The position numbers were made by a program, and so were the translations under genes. The notes beneath the pieces are model-generated. The model was given only the letters and a program-made list of their open reading frames with translations. It had not been told where the DNA came from and did no database searches. Shown here piece after piece: positions 40,865-49,866 of a stretch of DNA of 55,558 nt (position 1 is its first letter; every line of letters begins with the position of its first letter). The DNA comes from Scatomorpha merdigallinarum. GTDB taxonomy: Bacteria > Bacillota > Clostridia > Oscillospirales > Oscillospiraceae. The stretch spans positions 1-55,558 of the forward strand of contig DVJA01000038.1 of the NCBI GenBank assembly GCA_018710885.1, written 5' to 3'.

Positions 40865-42007
40865 TTGATATACCGAGATTTTCAAGATTTGAAACTCAGC
40901 GGTCTTGGCATGGGCTGTATGCGCCTGCCCGTCATCGACGGCCATGACAGCGAGGTTGATTTCGATGAAGCCGAACGCATCATGGATTACGCCTACGAGC
41001 ACGGTGTGAACTATTTTGACACTGCCTACCCCTACCACGGCGGCAACAGCGAGAAAGCCGTGCGCCGCGCCCTCTCCAAGTACCCGCGCGAGAGCTACTA
41101 TCTTGCCGACAAGTTCCCCGGCTACGATCTCTCTTACATGCCCAAGGTCCGCGAGATCTTTGAAGAGCAGCTCGAGCGCTGCGGCGTGGACTACTTCGAC
41201 TTTTATCTTTTGCACAACGTCTGCGAGCTGAACATCGACGCCTATCTCGACCCCCAGTACGGCATTCTCGACTACCTGCTCGAGCAGAAGAAGTCCGGCC
41301 GCATCAGGCATCTGGGCTTCTCATGTCACGGCGCGCTGCCCGTGCTAAAGCGCTTCCTGGATGCCTACGGCGAGCACATGGAGTTCTGCCAGATACAGTT
41401 CAACTACGTGGACTGGAGCCTGCAGCACGCCGACGAGAAGGTGGCCCTGCTCAACGAGCGCGGCATCCCCGTCTGGGTCATGGAGCCGGTGCGCGGCGGC
41501 CGCCTCGTGAGCCTGCCCGAGAGCGCTGAAGCCAAGCTCCACGCCCTGCGCCCCGAAGAGAGCACCGTCGCCTGGGCCTTCCGCTTCCTGCAGAGCGTCA
41601 AGGGCGTCACTATGGTCCTCTCCGGCATGAGCACCATGGACCAGGTGATCGACAACACCGCCATTTGGGCCGAGGACAAGCCCCTCAACGACGAGGAGTT
41701 CAAGGCCGTCACCGATGTCGGCCACTCCCTCTTCGCCAACGGCGCCCTGCCCTGCACAAGCTGCCACTACTGCGTGAGCCACTGCCCGATGGGCCTGGAC
41801 ATTCCCCACCTCATCAGCCTCTACAACGAGTTCTCCTACAGCGGGCGCGGCTTCATCGTCTCGATGAACATCGGCGTGCTGCCCGAGGACAAGCGCCCGA
41901 GCGCCTGCATCGGCTGCCACAGCTGCGTCGCCGTGTGTCCACAGCAGCTCCCGATCCCCGAGACCTTCGCCAAATTTGCCGAGGGCCTGGCCCGGAAGAA
42001 GAAATAA
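40865..42007 (+). CDS. Aldo/keto reductase with C-terminal 2[4Fe-4S] ferredoxin domain
   Basis: The 380-residue protein starts at TTG after AAGGAGGAA. A TIM-barrel aldo/keto reductase domain (about 1-270) has GLGMGCMRLP, Asp52 and Tyr55 in FDTAYPYHG, and Lys83. A ferredoxin-like tail follows, with clusters at Cys297/300/303/307 and Cys348/351/354/358 (CxxCxxCxxxC). The mix suggests electron exchange with ferredoxin or an intramolecular relay, and is frequent in anaerobes. The substrate is unknown. Confidence 0.92.
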   Translation: MIYRDFQDLKLSGLGMGCMRLPVIDGHDSEVDFDEAERIMDYAYEHGVNYFDTAYPYHGGNSEKAVRRALSKYPRESYYLADKFPGYDLSYMPKVREIFEEQLERCGVDYFDFYLLHNVCELNIDAYLDPQYGILDYLLEQKKSGRIRHLGFSCHGALPVLKRFLDAYGEHMEFCQIQFNYVDWSLQHADEKVALLNERGIPVWVMEPVRGGRLVSLPESAEAKLHALRPEESTVAWAFRFLQSVKGVTMVLSGMSTMDQVIDNTAIWAEDKPLNDEEFKAVTDVGHSLFANGALPCTSCHYCVSHCPMGLDIPHLISLYNEFSYSGRGFIVSMNIGVLPEDKRPSACIGCHSCVAVCPQQLPIPETFAKFAEGLARKKK

Positions 42008-42123
42008 GAAGCAGCCCGTTTAACATATCTACAACAACCCATTAAAGACGCACAAATATTCCTCCGTTATACTCAGCATCGTTCCGAGGGGAACAGCACT
42101 TGAGTTTAACGGAGGAATCGTTT

Positions 42124-43188
42124 ATGACTGCCAATATAAATAACACTCTCTACATCGTAACCGGCGCCGCAGGCAATCTGGGCAGCGCCATAGTCCGCAA
42201 GCTCGTGCGCGACGGCGAGCATGTCCACGCCCTCGTCCTGCCCGGCGAAGCCGCCGCCAAGCACCTGCCCCAGGGCGCGGAGGTCTTCGAGGGCGACGTC
42301 ACTGACATGAGCACGCTCAGGCCCATGTTCGAGGGCCTGCCGGACAAAACCAAGATCTATGTCATCCACTGCGCCGCAATGGTCAGCGTCAGCACGCTGG
42401 TCGCGGACCGAATCTGGGATGTAAATGTGAACGGCACGCAGAACATCATCGACCTGTGCATCGAGTACAACGCCCGCCTCGCCTTCATCGGCTCCACAGG
42501 AGCCATCCCCGAGCAGCCCATGGGCACCGCCATCCGCGAAGTCAGCCACTACGACCCGCGCGCCGTCACCGGCCTCTATGACCAGACCAAAGCCGCCGCC
42601 AGCCAGCTCGTGCTCGACGCCGTGCGCGACTTTGAGCTTGACGCCTTCCTCATTATGCCCAGCGGCATCTCCGGCCCGGGCGACTACACCTTCGGCAACG
42701 TCGCCGGCGTCATCCGCGAGTACGCCGAGGGCAAAATGCCCGCAGGCGTCGAGGGCAGCTTCAACTGCGCGGACAACCGCGATATGGCCGACACCATCGT
42801 CCGCGCCTGCGAGATTGCCCGCACCGGCGAGAGCTACATCCTGGGCGGCGACATGGTCGGCATGAAGGAGGTCTTCGACATTCTCTCCGAACGCACCGGC
42901 CTCCCGACCATAAAGCGCATACTCCCCGCCGGGCTCGGCAAACTCATGGGCCACGCCTTCGACCTGGTGGAAAAAGTCACCCACAAGCCGCAGCGCATGA
43001 CGAGCTTCGCGGTCTACAACCTCGTGCGCAACAACGAGTTCGACTCCAGCAAGGCCGTACTCGAGCTGGGCTATTCCCCACGCCCCATGTCCGAGAGCAT
43101 AGCGGACGAGATAGACTGGATGGTGAGCGAGGGCATAGTCTCCGTCCCCGGCACCCACACCCCGAACCCCCACCGCGCCGCCGCCTGA
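42124..43188 (+). CDS. NAD(P)-dependent epimerase/dehydratase family protein
   Basis: The 354-residue protein is an extended short-chain dehydrogenase. It has TGAAGNLGSAIVRKL (Gly-rich NAD site), the aspartate at EGDVTD, an active-site Ser in IGSTGAI and the Tyr-x-x-x-Lys pair in YDQTKAAA. It resembles dihydroflavonol-reductase-like enzymes. The substrate is unknown. An in-frame TTG exists at 42100, but the ATG at 42124 with GGAGG at 42111 fits better. It ends at a terminator. Confidence 0.88.
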   Translation: MTANINNTLYIVTGAAGNLGSAIVRKLVRDGEHVHALVLPGEAAAKHLPQGAEVFEGDVTDMSTLRPMFEGLPDKTKIYVIHCAAMVSVSTLVADRIWDVNVNGTQNIIDLCIEYNARLAFIGSTGAIPEQPMGTAIREVSHYDPRAVTGLYDQTKAAASQLVLDAVRDFELDAFLIMPSGISGPGDYTFGNVAGVIREYAEGKMPAGVEGSFNCADNRDMADTIVRACEIARTGESYILGGDMVGMKEVFDILSERTGLPTIKRILPAGLGKLMGHAFDLVEKVTHKPQRMTSFAVYNLVRNNEFDSSKAVLELGYSPRPMSESIADEIDWMVSEGIVSVPGTHTPNPHRAAA

Positions 43189-43211
43189 GCCAACCGGATA
43201 TACTTATATTA

Positions 43212-43241
43212 AATGCACCGGTCTCCGTACCGGTGCATTCT
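43212..43241 (+). terminator. Terminator after the epimerase gene
   Basis: AATGCACCGGT (43212-43222) pairs perfectly with ACCGGTGCATT (43229-43239), followed by CTT. The T-run is weak. Confidence 0.55.
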
Positions 43242-43257
43242 TACGTCTGCCGGCCAA

Positions 43258-43275
43258 CCTTACATTTTTGTAAGG
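43258..43275 (+). promoter_or_regulatory. BceR-type binding site upstream of the ABC transporter
   Basis: A perfect dyad CCTTACA-TTTT-TGTAAGG matches the TNACA-N4-TGTAA consensus bound by BceR-type regulators. A further TGTAAGG half-site follows at 43280. A weak promoter (TGGCAC 43295-43300, TATTAT 43318-43323, 17-base spacer) lies just downstream, as expected for an activated promoter. Confidence 0.75.
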
Positions 43276-43353
43276 TCGATGTAAGGTAAATCGATGGCAC
43301 GGTAAGTTCGCGGGTGGTATTATAAGACCGTAATCCGACAGGAGGTAATTCAC

Positions 43354-44121
43354 ATGGCACTTCTCGAGGTATCGGGACTCAAAAAAATATACACCACCCG
43401 CTTCGGCGGCGCGCAGGTACAGGCGCTCTCTAACGTGACCTTCTCGGTCGCCGAGGGCGAGTACGTCGCCATCATGGGCGAGAGCGGCAGCGGCAAGACG
43501 ACGCTTTTGAACATCCTCGCCGCGCTCGACAAGCCCACCGGCGGCACCGTACTGCTCGACGGCAAGGACATCACGAAGATCAAAGAAGGCGACCTCGCAG
43601 CCTTCCGGCGCGACCGTCTCGGCTTCGTCTTCCAGGACTTCAACCTGCTCGATACCTTCTCGCTGCAGGACAACATATTCCTCCCGCTCGTGCTCCAGGG
43701 CAAGCCTTACGCCGAAATGGCGGGCCGCATCGCCCCGCTGGCCAAGAAGCTCGGCATCAGCCACCTGCTGAGCAAGTACCCCTACGAGGTCTCCGGCGGC
43801 GAGCAGCAGCGCGCGGCGGTCGCGCGTGCTCTCATCACGAACCCGCGCCTCATCCTCGCCGACGAACCCACCGGCGCGCTGGACTCCCGGGCGACGGAGG
43901 CGCTCTTAAACCTCTTCGGCGACATCAACGAGGAGGGCCAGACGATACTTATGGTCACGCACTCGGTCAAGGCTGCGGCGCACGCGCAGCGCGTCCTCTT
44001 CCTGCGCGACGGCGAGGTCTACCACCAGCTCTACCGCGGCCAGCAGACCGTGGAGCAGATGTTCGGCAAGATTTCCGACACGCTGACAGTGATGACACAG
44101 GGCGGTGAACTCGATGCGTAA
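43354..44121 (+). CDS. BceA-like ABC transporter ATPase
   Basis: The 255-residue ATPase has Walker A GESGSGKTT (42-50), Q-loop FQDFNL, signature VSGGEQQRAAVARAL, Walker B LILADEPTGALD and a switch His in VTHSVKAA. It belongs to the MacB/BceA group that powers FtsX-like permeases. The following permease gene overlaps its end by 8 bases. AGGAGGTAA precedes the ATG. A BceR-type site lies about 80-95 bases upstream. The probable role is resistance to cell-wall-active peptide antibiotics such as bacitracin-like compounds. Confidence 0.93.
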   Translation: MALLEVSGLKKIYTTRFGGAQVQALSNVTFSVAEGEYVAIMGESGSGKTTLLNILAALDKPTGGTVLLDGKDITKIKEGDLAAFRRDRLGFVFQDFNLLDTFSLQDNIFLPLVLQGKPYAEMAGRIAPLAKKLGISHLLSKYPYEVSGGEQQRAAVARALITNPRLILADEPTGALDSRATEALLNLFGDINEEGQTILMVTHSVKAAAHAQRVLFLRDGEVYHQLYRGQQTVEQMFGKISDTLTVMTQGGELDA

Positions 44122-46225
44122 GCTGAGCTTTTACCCCAAGCTCGCGGCCAGGAGCATCAAGAATAACCGCCAGTTCTATCTCCCCTATATCCTGACGGTC
44201 ATCGGCACCTGCGCCGCGATGTATATCCTCTACGCGCTCAACTTCGACCCCGGCTTCAGCCGGCTCGGCGAGGGCACGTCGAACGGTCAGGCGTACGTCA
44301 GCATGTTCATGACGATAGGCATCTTCCTCGTCAGCGTGTTCTGCTTTATCTTCCTCATATACACGAACAGCTTCCTCATGAAGCGGCGCACGAAGGAGCT
44401 CGGCCTCTACAACGTGCTCGGCATGGGCAAAAAGAACATCGCCGGCATCATGGTGTTCGAGAGCCTGTACATCGCCGTTATCGGCATCGTGCTCGGCCTG
44501 GCGCTCGGCATACTGCTGCACAAGCTCATGACGCTGCTGCTCTTCTGGCTGATGCGCGCGCCGACACCTTTCGGCTTCAGCATCCAGGTCAAGGCCCTTG
44601 CGAACACCGCCGTGTTCTTCGCGCTGATGATCTTCCTCACGCTGCTCCTAAACCTCTGGCGCGTGGGCCGCTCCAAACCTGTCGAGCTTCTGCGCGGCGG
44701 GAATGTGGGCGAAAAGGAGCCCAAGATAAACTGGCTCGTCGTAATAATCGGCGTCCTCAGCCTCGGCGGCGGCTATGCCATCGCCATTTTGGTCAACGAC
44801 GCGGTCATGGCCATCGCGCTCTACTTCGTGGCCGTGTTCCTGGTCATAATCGGCACCTACTGCCTCTTCACCAGCCTCTCCATACTCGCGCTCAAGGCTC
44901 TCAAGAAGAACAAGCGCTATTACTACAAGTCCAAGCACTTCATCTCCGTCTCCGGCATGCTCTACCGCATGAAGCGCAACGGCGTAGGCCTTGCCAACAT
45001 CTGCATCATCGCCACGATGGTCATGGTCATGATAAGCGGCACCCTCAGCCTCTATCTCGGCTGCGACGAGATAGTCAATCTCAACGCCCCGACGGATATA
45101 GTCGCCCAGGGCCGACACTATTTCTCCTACTCGGTCGATGAATCCACCCCCGAGGAGCGCGAGCCCATCAACCCCGAAGCCCTCAACGCCTACGTTCTGG
45201 ACATATACAAGGGCCTCGGCGCCGAGCCCACCAGCGGCTACCAGACCGAAGACCTGGACGTCAGCACCGAAGTCATCACCAAAGATGGCTCCCACGTGTA
45301 CACCGTCTTCTATATCACCACCGCCGCCACCTACGCCGCCATCACCGGCGAGGACGCCCCCGTGCTCGGCGAGGGCGAGGCTCTGGCCGTCTTGAACGTC
45401 GCCGGTGCTAACGACCAGCTCCGTGAGGGCTTCAGATTCCAGGAATACGACAACAATGGCGACCTTATCGGAAGCTCCGGCCCCGAGTTCACCATTGTCG
45501 GCGAGTGCCAGAACATCCTCAACATCCTGTCGCGCAGCGACGCTCTGCTCTCCTCCGGCGAGCAGAACTTCGTCCTCATGGTCGTGGACGACACGTCAAC
45601 CCTCAATGAGATAGGTCTTTCGACAAAGACCGCCATCTACTACTGGGAGGGCCGCTACAACTTCGCGCAGCTCAGCGACGAAGAGCAAAACGCGCTCGAC
45701 GAGGCGCTTTGGAGCCAGGGCAACGGCGGCTTCGACTTCTCCGCAGCCGGATGCGGCTACGTGAGCTATTTCACCACCGGCACCCGCGCTGACGTAGAGT
45801 CCGATATCTTCGGCTTTGCGGGCGGCTTCCTCTTCCTCGGCGTGTTCCTGGGCCTCGTGTTCATGATGGCCGCCGTGCTCATCATCTACTACAAGCAGGT
45901 TTCCGAGGGCTACGAGGACCAGCGCAGGTTCGACATCATGCGCAAGGTCGGCCTGAGCCGCCGCGAGGCGCGCCGCTCGATACGCAGCCAGATACTGACC
46001 GTATTCTTCCTGCCGCTCATCGTCGCGGCCATACACATAGCCTTCGACTTCAAGCTGGTGCTGCAATTGCTCACGCTCTTTGCGCTCAACAACACTACCC
46101 TCACCGCACTGTGCACGCTCGGCACCCTCGCCGTGTTCTGCGTCATCTACGCCGCCGTGTACATGCTGACCGCCCGCGCGTACTACAAGATTGTGGACGC
46201 CCGTCCACAGGAGGCGAGAAACTGA
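44114..46225 (+). CDS. BceB-like ABC permease
   Basis: The permease is about 703 residues, with the BceB layout: one N-terminal helix, a cluster of helices with an FtsX domain (LGLYNVLGMGKKNIAGIMVFESL), then a large extracellular domain (about 320-560) after the seventh helix. A second FtsX helix cluster follows (RRFDIMRKVGLSRREARRSIRSQ). The large loop is the sensor and ligand part in BceAB systems. The ATG at 44114 lies 6 bases after GGCGGTG. A GTG at 44105 is possible. It is co-translated with BceA. Confidence 0.92.
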   Translation: MRKLSFYPKLAARSIKNNRQFYLPYILTVIGTCAAMYILYALNFDPGFSRLGEGTSNGQAYVSMFMTIGIFLVSVFCFIFLIYTNSFLMKRRTKELGLYNVLGMGKKNIAGIMVFESLYIAVIGIVLGLALGILLHKLMTLLLFWLMRAPTPFGFSIQVKALANTAVFFALMIFLTLLLNLWRVGRSKPVELLRGGNVGEKEPKINWLVVIIGVLSLGGGYAIAILVNDAVMAIALYFVAVFLVIIGTYCLFTSLSILALKALKKNKRYYYKSKHFISVSGMLYRMKRNGVGLANICIIATMVMVMISGTLSLYLGCDEIVNLNAPTDIVAQGRHYFSYSVDESTPEEREPINPEALNAYVLDIYKGLGAEPTSGYQTEDLDVSTEVITKDGSHVYTVFYITTAATYAAITGEDAPVLGEGEALAVLNVAGANDQLREGFRFQEYDNNGDLIGSSGPEFTIVGECQNILNILSRSDALLSSGEQNFVLMVVDDTSTLNEIGLSTKTAIYYWEGRYNFAQLSDEEQNALDEALWSQGNGGFDFSAAGCGYVSYFTTGTRADVESDIFGFAGGFLFLGVFLGLVFMMAAVLIIYYKQVSEGYEDQRRFDIMRKVGLSRREARRSIRSQILTVFFLPLIVAAIHIAFDFKLVLQLLTLFALNNTTLTALCTLGTLAVFCVIYAAVYMLTARAYYKIVDARPQEARN

Positions 46226-46226
46226 C

Positions 46227-46841
46227 ATGAAACTCCATAAAACGCTCCGCGCTGTCTTCCTCTACGTCATACCGACAGGCGTCGCCCTGTTCATGCTGAT
46301 CTTTTTGGCAGACGTCATCTTCGGCTTGGGTATGTTCTACCCTCCCATGCAGGTGACGCAGATGTTCACCGAGCGCGCACCGTACATCGCGCAGGCCTTC
46401 ATCAACCTGGCCATGCTGGTCGCTGTATGCCTCTGCGGCGCGCTGCTTTACACTAAAAACGGCATTAAAACCCGCCGCGGCCTCCTTATAACGGCCATAG
46501 TCTCCTTCATCTGCGCCGTGCTCATGCATGCAATGGTCTACGGCATCGTGATCGCCGTCCCCGTGCCCTACACCCTGCTCACGCCTGAGCACATCACCCT
46601 GCGCATCTTCGACGTGGCGGCCGCCGTACCCCTCGCCTCAAGCGGCAGCACGCTTCTCGTCTACGCCGCCGGCATAGTCATCCACCTCTTCGCACCCCAG
46701 GTGCTGCTCGGCATAGCCGTCGGAATAATCGCGCTCCGGCGCTGGGCTAGGATGGGAAAAGCCGCTCCTGTAGGGACTTCTCGTCCCGGCCGCACTCTCA
46801 CCGGTAGGCGTGAAACCCAATCCTCAATACGCCTCGCGTAA
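46227..46841 (+). CDS. Polytopic membrane protein downstream of BceB
   Basis: The 204-residue product has about five hydrophobic segments (e.g. VFLYVIPTGVALFMLIFLADVIF; IAQAFINLAMLVAVCLCGALL; GLLITAIVSFICAVLMHAM). It starts 1 base after the bceB-like stop behind AGGAGG. The family is not recognised. It could be an accessory of the transporter. The last 25 residues are polar and read through a GC-rich dyad (GGGACTTCTCGTCCC), which may be a small inserted repeat that altered the C-terminus. Confidence 0.65.
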   Translation: MKLHKTLRAVFLYVIPTGVALFMLIFLADVIFGLGMFYPPMQVTQMFTERAPYIAQAFINLAMLVAVCLCGALLYTKNGIKTRRGLLITAIVSFICAVLMHAMVYGIVIAVPVPYTLLTPEHITLRIFDVAAAVPLASSGSTLLVYAAGIVIHLFAPQVLLGIAVGIIALRRWARMGKAAPVGTSRPGRTLTGRRETQSSIRLA

Positions 46842-46912
46842 TATAACTTCAATTCAAATACAGACGAAAACCCATCACACGGATTTTCAAATTCTATCAG
46901 GAGGTTCAGAAA

Positions 46913-47053
46913 GTGATTAAAATGGATTCTGTGAAACTGCTCACTATTATTCTCATCGTATCTCTCATCATTCTGCTGGCCGGCGTCAGTGTCTGGGCCT
47001 TCCAGCTCCACGGCGGCCTTTCGGCGCCGATCGCTGCCGCCGCAGCCGCATAA
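46913..47053 (+). CDS. Small single-helix membrane protein (46 aa)
   Basis: GTG at 46913 lies 8 bases after a perfect AGGAGG. The product has a short charged start, one long hydrophobic helix (LLTIILIVSLIILLAGVSVWAF) and an Ala-rich end. No family is recognised. The strong ribosome binding site and clean helix suggest a real small gene at the end of the Bce cluster. Confidence 0.55.
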   Translation: MIKMDSVKLLTIILIVSLIILLAGVSVWAFQLHGGLSAPIAAAAAA

Positions 47054-47086
47054 CAAAGCCAACTCACTTCCCCATTTCCACACAAA

Positions 47087-47120
47087 GAAGCCGCCCTTGG
47101 CATATGCCTCGGGCGGCTTC
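47087..47120 (-). terminator. Terminator of the OxlT-like gene
   Basis: GAAGCCGCCC (47087-47096) pairs with GGGCGGCTTC (47111-47120). On the minus strand TTTG follows. It lies between convergent genes and may serve both. Confidence 0.65.
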
Positions 47121-47134
47121 GACTATATTACGAT

Positions 47135-48328
47135 TTAAAACTCCACGCTCTTCGTGCGTCCCAGCACGAAGAAGAGCAGCAGCGATATCACCTCAAGCCC
47201 CGTAAAGAGCCAGAAGGCCCCGGCATAGGAGCCCGTCGAGGTCTGTATGCCACCCGCAACAGTCGAGGCAAATGCGCCGACCAGGATGTTGAGGTTCAGC
47301 AAACTCAGGTTCTGCCCGTAGTGGCGCTTGCCGAAGAACTCCTCGGCCACGGACGAAGATATGGTGGGCAGGGCCCCGTAACACGCGCCTATGAGCATCA
47401 TGGCCGCAATGAGCGCGAAGGTGAGCCCCGACGCAAGGGACAGCGCCGCTATCGCTCCGCAGACGATGAAGAGTACCGCGTCCAGCGGCAGCGAGACGCG
47501 AAAGCCGAGCCTGTCGTGCAGTGCGCCGAAGACTATGCGCCCGAGCCCGTTCATGACGCTCACGAGGCCCACGCACACCGCCGCCAGCTCCGGCGACGCG
47601 CCGCCCTCGGTGAATATGTAGCTGCCGTGTGCAATCATACCCGAGCCAAAGCCCGTGCCGATGAGCACCCCGGCAAAGAACAGCCAGAACCGGCCCGTGC
47701 GCAGCATCTGCATTGGCGTGAGCCCGCGCTCCGGCTCCTTTTGCTCTCCTGGCATAGCCTTTGGCGGCAGCACGAAAAAGCGCCCCACAACCGCGCTGAC
47801 GAGAATGAGCACGCCCGTGAGCAGGTACGTCAGGTGCCAGCCGAAGGCGGGCGACGCAATGAGGTTTGAGGCAGCGGTTCCAATCACGAGCGAGCTCGCC
47901 CCGAAACCCATTAGCAGCACGCCCGAGGCAAAGCCCTTCCTGTCCGGGAAGCGGGGCACGACCGCGCTGATGACGCCGTTATATACGAAACCCACGCCGA
48001 GTCCCGCGATGGCGAATGCCAAATAGAGCAGCCAGAGCCTGTCAGCCTGCAAAAACATACACAGCAGGTACCCGATAAAGGCCAGCACGCCGCCTGCGGG
48101 TATGGAGAAACCCACGCCCAGCCGCGCCGCTATGGCCCCGCCTATCACGCCGCCCAGGCAGAAGCAGGCGAGCATGATGGTAAAGCACATGCCGAGCTGG
48201 GCGCTGTCCCAGCCAAAACCCGCGCCGAAGGGCACGGAATATATACTCCAGGCGTAGATTACGCCATTTATCAGCATTATTATCGTCCCGGCGGCCAGCG
48301 CCGTAGTACGGGAGAATGTCTTGTGCAT
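47135..48328 (-). CDS. OFA-family (OxlT-like) MFS transporter
   Basis: The 397-residue protein has 12 membrane helices. It opens with the oxalate/formate antiporter family pattern NGVIYAWSIYSVPFGAGFGWDSAQLG. GLGVGFVYNGVISAVVPRFPDRKGFASGVLLMGFG in the middle and GRIVFGALHDRLGFR (motif A of the second half) follow. It exchanges or imports an organic acid that cannot be named. It is followed by a terminator and not obviously in an operon. Confidence 0.88.
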   Translation of the reverse strand: MHKTFSRTTALAAGTIIMLINGVIYAWSIYSVPFGAGFGWDSAQLGMCFTIMLACFCLGGVIGGAIAARLGVGFSIPAGGVLAFIGYLLCMFLQADRLWLLYLAFAIAGLGVGFVYNGVISAVVPRFPDRKGFASGVLLMGFGASSLVIGTAASNLIASPAFGWHLTYLLTGVLILVSAVVGRFFVLPPKAMPGEQKEPERGLTPMQMLRTGRFWLFFAGVLIGTGFGSGMIAHGSYIFTEGGASPELAAVCVGLVSVMNGLGRIVFGALHDRLGFRVSLPLDAVLFIVCGAIAALSLASGLTFALIAAMMLIGACYGALPTISSSVAEEFFGKRHYGQNLSLLNLNILVGAFASTVAGGIQTSTGSYAGAFWLFTGLEVISLLLFFVLGRTKSVEF

Positions 48329-48367
48329 ATCTCCGGCCTCCCAAGTTTCTATTTCTTCACGTGTTTA

Positions 48368-48393
48368 GGGGGAGCCCGTTTCAGGGCTCCCCC
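48368..48393 (-). terminator. Terminator after the M20 peptidase operon
   Basis: GGGGGAGCCC (48368-48377) pairs perfectly with GGGCTCCCCC (48384-48393) around GTTTCA. No strong T-run on the minus strand. Confidence 0.5.
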
Positions 48394-48411
48394 GCGCCGG
48401 CTTGACGCCGG

Positions 48412-49866
48412 TTAGCTCTCGCGTATCAGGCGAACATAGAATTCGGCGCACTTGACGGCCTTCCAGGTCGGTATGCGCTCGTTGACGCCGTGTATGGTGC
48501 CGCGCTCTTCCTTGGAGAGTTCCAGCGGGCAGAAGCGGTAGACGTTGCGGCTTATCCTGTCATAGTGGCGGGAATCACTGGCCGCGAGCATCAGGTAGGG
48601 GCTCACTATGGCCCTCGGCCAGGTGCGCTTTATGACGCCCGCAAGTCTGTCCCAGGCCTCGCCTTCGGTCTCGGAGTAGGCGCTGGGCTCGGCGGCGTAC
48701 ACGCGTCTGACGGTTATATCCGGGTCCATAACCGCCTCGCGCACTCGCTCTTCGGCCTCGTCGCAGGTCTCGCCGTTGATGATGCGCAGGTTGAAGCCCA
48801 CGCTGGCCTTGGCGGGCAGCACGTTGTTCTCAGGACTGCCGGACATCTGCGTGGCCGCGCAGGTAGTGCGCATGAGCGCGTTGAGCTCGCCGCCCGAGCT
48901 CTGGCAGACTATGTCCAGCACGGGCTTGAAAATATTGAGGTTTGCCAGCACTATGCGCATGGGGAAGCTCGCGTGGCGGCCCAACGTGTCAAGCATCTGC
49001 TCCACCGGCGGCGTCATGGTAAAGGGCGCCGGGCAGGCATCGACTTCGCAGACGGCCTCGGCCAGCTCCCCGACAATGGTCTGCGGCGGCGGCGAACTGG
49101 CGTGGCCGCCCTTGCTCTCGGCCTCATGGCTGAGCCTGAGCTGGCCCTTCTCCGCAGTGCCCACAAGTGCGCAGGGCGCCGTCACGCCCGGGAAGGCGCC
49201 GGTAACAACCGCGCCGCCCTCGTCTAGCACCAGCGCGGGACGAACACCGCGCTCTTCGAGCGCCGTGACTATGTCGCCCGCAGAGGGTCCGGCGGGCTCC
49301 TCCTCGCCGGAGAACGCGAGGTAGATATCGTTTTCGGGCACGAAGCCCTCGTTTATAAGCTGTTCGGCGGCCTCCATAATGGCGCAGAGCGTGACTTTAG
49401 TGTCCAGCGCGCCGCGGCCCCAAATGATACCTTCCCTCAGCACGCCCTCGAAGGGGGGCTCGTCCCAGCCCTCGCCGTCGGCGGGCACCACGTCGTAGTG
49501 GGCCATGAGGACAGTGGGCCTGTCGCTGGACTTGCCGCGCCAGGTGTAGAGCACGCCGCAGCGGCCTATGCGCTCAGGCGAGCACTTCTCAGCCAGAGTG
49601 GGATAGCGCTCCTTAAGGTAGGCGCGGAACTTGTCAAATTCGGCAGCGTCCTCATTGGCCGGGTCGGCGCTCGAGACGGTCTTGCAGCGTATCATCTCAC
49701 GCAGGCTCTCGACGACGTGGTCGTAGTCTACGCTCACTTCGTCGCTGCCTGCCCTCAGTTCAGGGCCCGGCCTGTACAGCGCTGCCCGGGCGAGGATGAC
49801 TCCCGCACCGGCGGCAAGCGCAGTGCCTGCGGCGCCCAGCAGGAACTTGGTGGCTTTCTTCATCAA
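48412..49866 (-). CDS. M20-family metallopeptidase, membrane-anchored
   Basis: The 484-residue protein has an N-terminal hydrophobic segment (KFLLGAAGTALAAGAGVILARAAL), probably a membrane anchor. An M20 peptidase domain follows: LMAHYDVVPAD (metal His/Asp), GRGALDTKV (bridging Asp), SGEEEPAGPS (catalytic Glu pair) and a dimerisation lid in the middle. The best match by pattern is the carboxypeptidase S/PM20D1 type acting on dipeptides or N-acyl amino acids. Its start overlaps the upstream membrane-protein gene by 4 bases, so transport and hydrolysis may be coupled. Confidence 0.88.
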   Translation of the reverse strand: MMKKATKFLLGAAGTALAAGAGVILARAALYRPGPELRAGSDEVSVDYDHVVESLREMIRCKTVSSADPANEDAAEFDKFRAYLKERYPTLAEKCSPERIGRCGVLYTWRGKSSDRPTVLMAHYDVVPADGEGWDEPPFEGVLREGIIWGRGALDTKVTLCAIMEAAEQLINEGFVPENDIYLAFSGEEEPAGPSAGDIVTALEERGVRPALVLDEGGAVVTGAFPGVTAPCALVGTAEKGQLRLSHEAESKGGHASSPPPQTIVGELAEAVCEVDACPAPFTMTPPVEQMLDTLGRHASFPMRIVLANLNIFKPVLDIVCQSSGGELNALMRTTCAATQMSGSPENNVLPAKASVGFNLRIINGETCDEAEERVREAVMDPDITVRRVYAAEPSAYSETEGEAWDRLAGVIKRTWPRAIVSPYLMLAASDSRHYDRISRNVYRFCPLELSKEERGTIHGVNERIPTWKAVKCAEFYVRLIRES

